The position numbers and the translations under genes are program-made. Below the pieces are notes generated by a model, which ran no database searches, had not been told where the DNA came from, and saw only the letters and a program-made list of their open reading frames with translations. DNA of 64,000 nt from Hyperoodon ampullatus (Eukaryota > Chordata > Mammalia > Artiodactyla > Ziphiidae), in the NCBI GenBank assembly GCA_949752795.1, contig OX457061.1:11489492-11553491 (forward strand), read 5' to 3'. Below, one piece after another: positions 57,340-64,000 of the stretch (position 1 is its first letter; the number at the start of each line of letters is the position of its first letter).

Positions 57340-60300
57340 GGCCAAAGACTGGTTCTGAATCTTGTCCCTGCCACTTAGTTTGTGACCTCATTAATAATCT
57401 AAGCTCTAAACCTCAACCGTGTCATTTCTGGAAGGATGATAGTAACACCTGGAGTTGTTTATATAGAGAGTTTGGATATTTTTAGAACAGGGCAGTCTTC
57501 TCTTGCTGTAGCCCATGGAGTTCTGCCAGAAGTGACCTGCTCCCTCAGCCTTGAGGGAGGATCACAGGCAAGAGACCAGTTAGCCATCAACAGCTCTTTC
57601 CATCCCAGTGGCTGTGTTTTTGCCTCTGAAAAGGTGTGGGGATAGAGTTAGTGGGACTGATGAGTACTACTGTCTGCATTTAGAATACCTCTCTTTATTT
57701 TCCTCTTTTACGTATCCACTCTACACCTTTAACTTTTTCACTGGATTGTCTTGAGGATTTTATGAATTCTAAAGCTTGTGAAAACTCTTTGAAAACTGTC
57801 CAGTCCTTTGTGAATTCAAAGTAACGTGATGTTATTCTCTAGTCAAGGAACTATTGAAATGAATCACTCCGTGGCCCCAAAGGGTAGTTTTAGAGAGACA
57901 GGTAGTTTATTTATATTCCTCCAAATTGTCTTCTGATATTTGTTATAGATTTTACAGATATTTGTCATAGATTTTTGATTCCCAAATTAACGTTCCCAGT
58001 TAACAAAGGGTCATGTTGAATAAGTTTGTAAAATACTTATTTGAAATTATAAATCTCCTTAGAAAGAACTTCATCCACAGCATTTAACTTCTCAGCCTAG
58101 CCCATAAGGCCTATTTCACCTTCTTCTTCCTTTTTTTTTTTTTTTTTTTTAATGGGGAGAGCTTGGTGCAGATGAAAGTTTGGACTTTGAAGTCATACAA
58201 ATTTGAGATTAAATCTTGACTCTGTCACTTAATAGCTGCATAACCTTGGGGAAATCAGTTAACCTCTAAGATTTGGTTTCTTCATCTGTAAATTAAGAAT
58301 GATAGTGCCTATCTCATGGGATTGTTGTGAAGATTAAAAAAGAAAATGTTAAGTCAGTTTGGGGCCTGTTGCCAAATAGGTCCTCAATAATTGTTTCCAT
58401 TCTCTTTATCCTCTGGATATATTGCTGTAAGTTTTCCTTTTGAATTATTACACCAGTTTTATTTATTTATTTATTTTTTGTGCAGAGTGCTAGATTGTCC
58501 CGAAAGACTAAATTATAGATATGTTTTAACCTCCCCATATGTTAGATATTAGGTAATAAAGGAGAATAAAGTCAGTTTAGAAGTTAGATAGGCCATAACA
58601 TTGTGTATCTTTAGGAATTCTCTTAGAAAACATGCTTTTAATAAATTAAAACCATTTCCCTCATTTGTGATGGTGGGAGTTATTAGAGGTTATCCCTGAT
58701 CTACAGTACAATGGCTATTTGCAGTAAGTGACTTTCTGATCCTTTTTTCGATTAAACTTGTTCAGTGTGTTGCAACTGTCTGTAGTCATGTGAATTTATT
58801 AAAGTAGTTATATGATCAAATGTATATTTGAGGGGGGTGTCAGACTTCATACATTTGCTGAATATCTAGTTAGGAATACTGCTTATGCTGGTCAATGGTT
58901 CCTGCTGATTTAAAAACAGAAGGTTCATATGTTGACAGTGCTTAGATTGTATAAAATTGGTTGCGTTGGCATCTGACCCTGCAGGAGAGCAAATTATATC
59001 TTGAACGAATAATTTTAAAGAATAAAGCTGTTTGTGATATCTTTGTTGTGAAAGTACTGTTTCATTTCCATCGTCTTAGTTTTAATAACATTTAATTTCC
59101 TACCCAACCACAACACTTCTTTTCTAGTGGGGTTTGGCCTTTATAGATTGAATCATTTTCAGTTTTATATTTTTAATGAAAAAGATTGTCACCATTAGGA
59201 ATTCCTTTAAGAAATTGGAATTCATTTGTTTTCAGCTAAAGTTGGAATCATTGCTAGACTCACAAAAATATCATTCAGTGAATGAGATCTAACTGATCAG
59301 TTAAAAAAATATTTTGTTAGTATTAATATTATTCCAATTATTGCCTCTTTAGTTTTTCTTTAAATATTTTTTAGGTAGCATCACTTAGACACAGGAAACT
59401 AGTGTGCATTGTTCTATTAATAAAGAAGTGGTTGTTCTCTGATTTGATTGTTTGAATTTTGTGAATTGGAGAGTAATGTTTTTTAAGCATGACACTTTGG
59501 GAACTGCTACTTGGTTAGGATACTTTTGGTTCAAGGTCTCTTTGAGTCAGTTCCTATTAAAAGTGAAATGTGACAACCTGCATAACAATGAGAATATTTG
59601 AACAATACAATACTTGTATTATTATTGTATGGCTTTGAGGAGAACCTCATACTGTGTCTAATTGAATTTATTGTGCTTAATGAATTTTTTAAACCAAAGA
59701 GTACCTTTTTTGTTTTCTTGACCATTGCGTTTACATTTTTAAGTGGATATAAAATATACTATAAAGTACGTAGAATGAAAATTTGCAGCCTAAAAGGTAA
59801 TTATACAGCAGTTGCAGTTTAGCATTTGCAAAGAAATGCCATTAAAAATTATATTCTCAATAAGCTAGGTTTTAATAGATGGCAGGAGAAGGAAGGGGTA
59901 AAAATATTGAATTAACATTTGCTTTCATTAACAGTTCCTGTGAATTTTTATAAAAGAATTGATCACAGTGAATTTATTTAGTAAATTATCAATGTTCGTA
60001 TTACATACCTCCTGAAGAATGCCGTATAGCGTCATATTCAGAAACATATCATTGACTAAGATGGTGTTCTTTCCCTTTTTCAGGAGAACAAAGTATTCAA
60101 ATTTAGCTGCTTGAAACTAGCTATATTATGTAAATTATTGTGGTAAATGTAACATTATGTAAAAATCTCCAAAGTAGTTACATGAGGATTTATATAGGTG
60201 AAATAATTTTTGTTTATGTAAGTATCTCTATGGATGAAGTTTAGAGATGATTGAAGCAGTGTTAAATGAGCCATTTCTTTTCTCTTAATATTGTAATTAT

Positions 60301-60825
60301 TGAAATAAGCATTTACCTTGTGGCCTTTTTCTAAACCTAAGTTTTGGAAAGGAGAGGGAAGCTTTGAGATTGTGAAGTTTGAGGGCTAGGTGAAAGTTTG
60401 GATTTGTGTCCCCATGAAATGCTCTTACAACTTGGTATTTCATGATTCATGAAAGAAAGCTGGTAGAAGTATCTGACCACTTTGCTGTTGCTTAGTATTT
60501 TCACTTGCTAGATGGTCCAGTTATCTGTTTGGATTCATTGTGCTTTTGTTGGATAAAGGTGAAACAGGTCTTTCTTTGGGTCTAAGAAAAATTGACCCAA
60601 TGTATTCTGGTATATTCTGTCCTACCAAATATCACTAGCTATGACTTATCATATTTAAAGGAATTAAGACATATCAAACTCTCTAAGCATTTTTTGGATG
60701 AGGAGGGCTTTGCCAGCTGCCCTTAGGAGTTAAGGAGCAAAATGGCTGTCACCAGGCAGTTCTATTTGAGAGACACTCGGCTGTCCATTTGAAACAAGTT
60801 TCCTGCCTGCTCATACCATTCATAA
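57340..60825. other. largely unique sequence with one MIR
   Basis: Apart from a T21 run near 58132-58150 and the MIR that follows it, I recognise no repeats over 3.5 kb. No exon could be supported. This is the longest stretch with low transposon content in the window. Confidence 0.4.
58155..58405 (+). repeat. MIR SINE
   Basis: Sense MIR: 'gagattaaatcttgactctg', 'tcacttaatagctgcataac', 'ttggtttcttcatctgtaaa', 'ctcatgggattgttgtgaag', 'aggtcctcaataattgtttc'. Confidence 0.8.
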
Positions 60826-60829
60826 AAAT

Positions 60830-62620
60830 AAATTGCAGCCGGATTAAAGAACTATTTTAAAAGCAAAAGTTCATAACTTTTGAAAGAAAATGTGAGGATA
60901 TGTTTAAAGGTATGGATAGGAAAGGATTTCTTAAATAAGATACGGAAAAGCACAAATCATGATGTAAAAGACTTGACTACACTAAAATATAAAATTTTGG
61001 TATGGCAAAAGTAACTATAAATGAAACAAAGAAAATGATCAGACTGAATACATCACGAAAAATCAAGGAAAAATACAAATCAAAACCATGAGATACTATT
61101 TCATATGTGAGACTGGCAGAAAATTTTAAAAGTTGAATAATACCAAGTATCAGTGAGTATGTTGGGGAACAAAAACTCTTAAATGCTTTGGCAATACCTA
61201 GTAAAAGTAAGTGGAGGGTTTTCATATACTAGGAACCAGCAGTGTCACTTATATATAGATAATGTAGAGATATTCTCACATGTGCACAAGGAGACATAAT
61301 CAAATGTTTATAGCATTTTTTTTGTAGTAGAAAAATATTGAAAACTTAAATGGCCATCAGTAGGGGGAATGGATAAATTATGACTTATTCATAGTTGGAG
61401 AATATTATAGCAGTTAAAATGAATGAATCCAATCGACTTTGAGACAAAACGAACAAACCTCAAAAATATAATTGTGAGTAAAAAAAGCAAGTTGAAAAAT
61501 ATTACATATAGTAAACCAGATATGGAAATGTTAAAAACACAAAACAACTCTATATTTTGTCATGGGTACATTCGTATGTATTAAAAGTATAAAAGAGTGA
61601 AGGGGAAGGCTGCATACCAACCTCAAGACAATGGTGACTTCTGGGAAGGGGAGGAGGAGGAGAATGGGATGAGGGTGGGAGGTGGTGCTTTAGCTATATT
61701 TGTAAATAGGAATGTTGCAAAAGTTAATATTTGTGTCCATCAACTGGTGAGTTAATAGACAAAATGTGGTATATTCATATAATGGGAAACTATTCAACTA
61801 TAAAAAGGAACAAACTACTGATATATGCCATGACGTGGACGAACTTGAAAAACATTATGCTAAGGGAAAGAAGCAAGATGCAGAGACCACACATTGTATG
61901 ATCCCATTTAGATGAATGTCCAGAAAAAGCACATCTAGAGGGGCAGATAGATTAATGGTTGCTTGGAACAGGAGTAGGAAAATAGATTAACAATAAAGGG
62001 ACATGAGAGACTTCATTAGGTTGATGAAAATGTTCTAAAACTGACTTAATGATGATGGTTGTACAATTTGGTAAATTTACTAATAATCATTGAATTTTAC
62101 ACTTAAAATGGGTGAATTATGTGATATATGAAATATACCAAAGTCAAGTTATAAAAAAGTTAATATTTGTTAAATCTCTATGGCAGTCAATATAAGAGTA
62201 TTTCAGAGGTTCAATTAAAAATTATTAAAAAGGACACCTTTTCATGTCACTTATACATGTTCTGACCACTCCATTATTTTTAAAAACGTATTGCAGTTTA
62301 CAAAGAGGTAAATCCACAAAGTTAGGTGTACAGCTTGATGTATGTATATACTTGTGTAACCCTTACCAAGATCAAGTTCAGTTATGGTACAGCAGTGTGA
62401 CTGTAGTTAACAGTACTGAATTGTATACCTAGTTGAAATTTGCTGAGAGGGTAGATCTTAAGTGTTCTTACCAAACACAAAAAAGGTAACTATGTTAGTT
62501 AATGGATAGATTATTTAGCTTGATTATTTCACAGTGTTTACATATATCAAAACATCAAATTGTACCTTAAATATATACAATTTTTATTTGTCAATTATAC
62601 CTCAGTAAAGCTGGGGAAAA
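60830..62620 (+). repeat. old L1 3' regions, plus orientation (two or three fragments)
   Basis: ORF2 C-terminal text with 'tacaaatcaaaaccatgaga' and 'atactatttcatatgtgaga' leads into 3' text 'aacttaaatggccatcagta'. A second end starts near 61730 ('tgtgtccatcaactggtgag', 'gcaagatgcagagaccacac', 'ttttacacttaaaatgggtg'). A third ends 'caattatacctcagtaaagc' near 62611. These are the only sizeable plus-strand L1 pieces in the window apart from 10315 and 54180. Confidence 0.75.
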
Positions 62621-62639
62621 CACCAGTTGTGGCACCCTA

Positions 62640-63130
62640 GAAGGTTCCTTTGGGTGTCCTCCTAGTCAGTATCCTCCCTTCTCCTCCTGCCCCCAGAGGC
62701 AACTACTGTTTTGATTGTTATCACTCTATATTAGTCTTGGTTTTGAATTTCATATAAATGGGATCATCTCGTATCTTTTGATCAAAATTCATCCATGTTG
62801 TTGCATGTAGTGCATTCTTTCTGATTGCTATGTAGTATTCCACTGTAGGAATATACCACAATTTATCCATCCTTCTGTTGATTGACACTTTTGTTTTACC
62901 ATTAGCAATAAAGCTACCATGAATATTCTTGTATATGTCTTTTGGTAAACATGTACACTTACTTCTCTTGGCTATATGCCAGTGATCTCCCTGAATTCCA
63001 TGGATGCTTTTCTAGAAGTAAAATTGGTGGTTTAAAAGGCATAGACATTTAAAATTGATTCTATTTGTGCTGGTGAAAATTATACTAAATTACTTTCCAT
63101 CCAACCACACTCTTAATTACCAAGTATATG
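62640..63130 (-). repeat. old L1M 3' fragment, minus orientation
   Basis: 'aatttcatataaatgggatc', 'caaaattcatccatgttgtt', 'gctatgtagtattccactgt', 'accacaatttatccatcctt', 'cattagcaataaagctacca'. Confidence 0.75.
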
Positions 63131-64000
63131 AGAGTGATTATTTCCCCAGATTTTCAATTTCCAGATGTTTCCCATACTTTGAACCTTTGCTAATCTGCTG
63201 AGGGGGTGGGGGGAAAAGACAGCAGTTAAGAGATTGTAAAACTTCAGCATCTCTTTGCCACCCTTTTCTGGCATCTTTCAGGGTGGTAAGGTATGGGGTT
63301 TGGTGTCCCATCTCTTTGGGAAATGCTTTCAATTTTGGAAGATGTGAGGGGAAGGAGAGGCCCAGTTGATTGTTTAACAGGGTCTGGTCAAGGCTTAAGG
63401 CAAGAAGGGTGAAAGAATTCAAGTTCAAATTGAAATGTTGGTTCCCTAGGTAACTCCAGATTATGTTGATGTGAAAGGAGAGCGGATACAGTTCTCTAGT
63501 AGAGGCTACTACTTTCTTACAATTCACCTACTCACCCTTCCTTTCCAAACTTTAATTTCCGTTGTACCTGGGCCATTATAGGAGAGTATTTGTTGTGTTT
63601 TATGAAGGAGAGGCTACAAGGTCATGTCTCTGATGCCCTCTTAATGCCTAACACGCCACTAGTAGTGAGTGCATAAAAATAATCTTGCAGTGAATGACCC
63701 ACTAGTGCACTGGACCCCTTTTTTTCACTTGGGAAGGGAAATGTTGTCAGGATAGTTTGACAACCTCACATTGCTGGTTCTCAAGATTGGACCTTCTTGG
63801 ATAGGGCCAATGATGGGCAACTGAGGGCAAGGACAGGCTAGGAGCCCAGCATGAATTAGTAAGGGCTCCTGTTGGGCGTAACCAGGATAACAGGACAAAT
63901 GTAGAAGATCAGACATCTCACTTGGAAAGGAATGGGAGCCAACAATACAGCAGGGTTGACTGGGAAAGGTCAGGATTTCCAGTACAGCTTGGAAATAAGA
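63131..64000. other. unique sequence at window end
   Basis: No repeat recognised. The 129-codon minus frame at 63138-63527 has no domain or splice support. Sequence continues beyond the window. Confidence 0.45.

Noticed and set aside
63138..63527. 129-codon minus frame
   Set aside because: No recognisable domain, composition is unremarkable, and single long frames of this size occur by chance in 64 kb.

Overview
This is a stretch of mammalian nuclear DNA, almost certainly from a cetacean. It is AT-rich and CpG-poor, with no recognisable protein-coding exon. It carries many copies of the tRNA-derived CHR SINE families: the longer CHR-1 type known from cetaceans, hippos and ruminants, and about eleven copies of the shorter type with the conserved 'gcgggcctctcactgttgtgg' block that is abundant in whales and dolphins. 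L1 copies are of the laurasiatherian/cetartiodactyl type. The window looks like intergenic or deep intronic sequence; nothing in it shows which.

Layout. 1-10.3 kb: unique sequence with L2, MIR, an old L1 3' end, a SINE cluster at 2.7-4.2 kb and a previously hidden, decayed ~59-bp tandem repeat at 6.0-6.65 kb. 10.3-12.3 kb: old L1 pieces and a MIR split by a SINE. 12.3-29.7 kb: one ancient minus-strand L1 broken apart by a 5.4-kb younger L1 (L1-A), an LTR-like insert, a 7.6-kb L1 complex with an intact 5' end (L1-B), a SINE, an older L1 tail and a 0.13-kb retroposon. L1-B itself holds two SINEs and a 1.15-kb retrocopy, which holds another SINE. 29.7-38.3 kb: L2, several MIRs, a TA/CA microsatellite and unique sequence. 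38.3-43.7 kb: a second nest, an old L1 holding a SINE, another L1 (L1-C), two opposite hAT-type MITEs and a SINE. 43.7-47.5 kb: very old L1 remnants with SINEs. 47.5-60.8 kb: mainly unique sequence with MIR, L2, hAT MITEs, an LTR-like element, an L1 scrap and two SINEs. 60.8-63.1 kb: old L1 ends, here mostly on the plus strand. 63.1-64 kb: unique.

No functional gene system was found. The content of interest is historical: insertion order can be read from nested target-site duplications, and the two L1 copies serve as empty-site controls for each other. L1-B carries a clear 3' transduction with its own polyadenylation signal. All L1 open reading frames are broken. Family names come from recognition by eye, not a library search; boundaries backed by target-site duplications are good to a few bases, the others to tens of bases.
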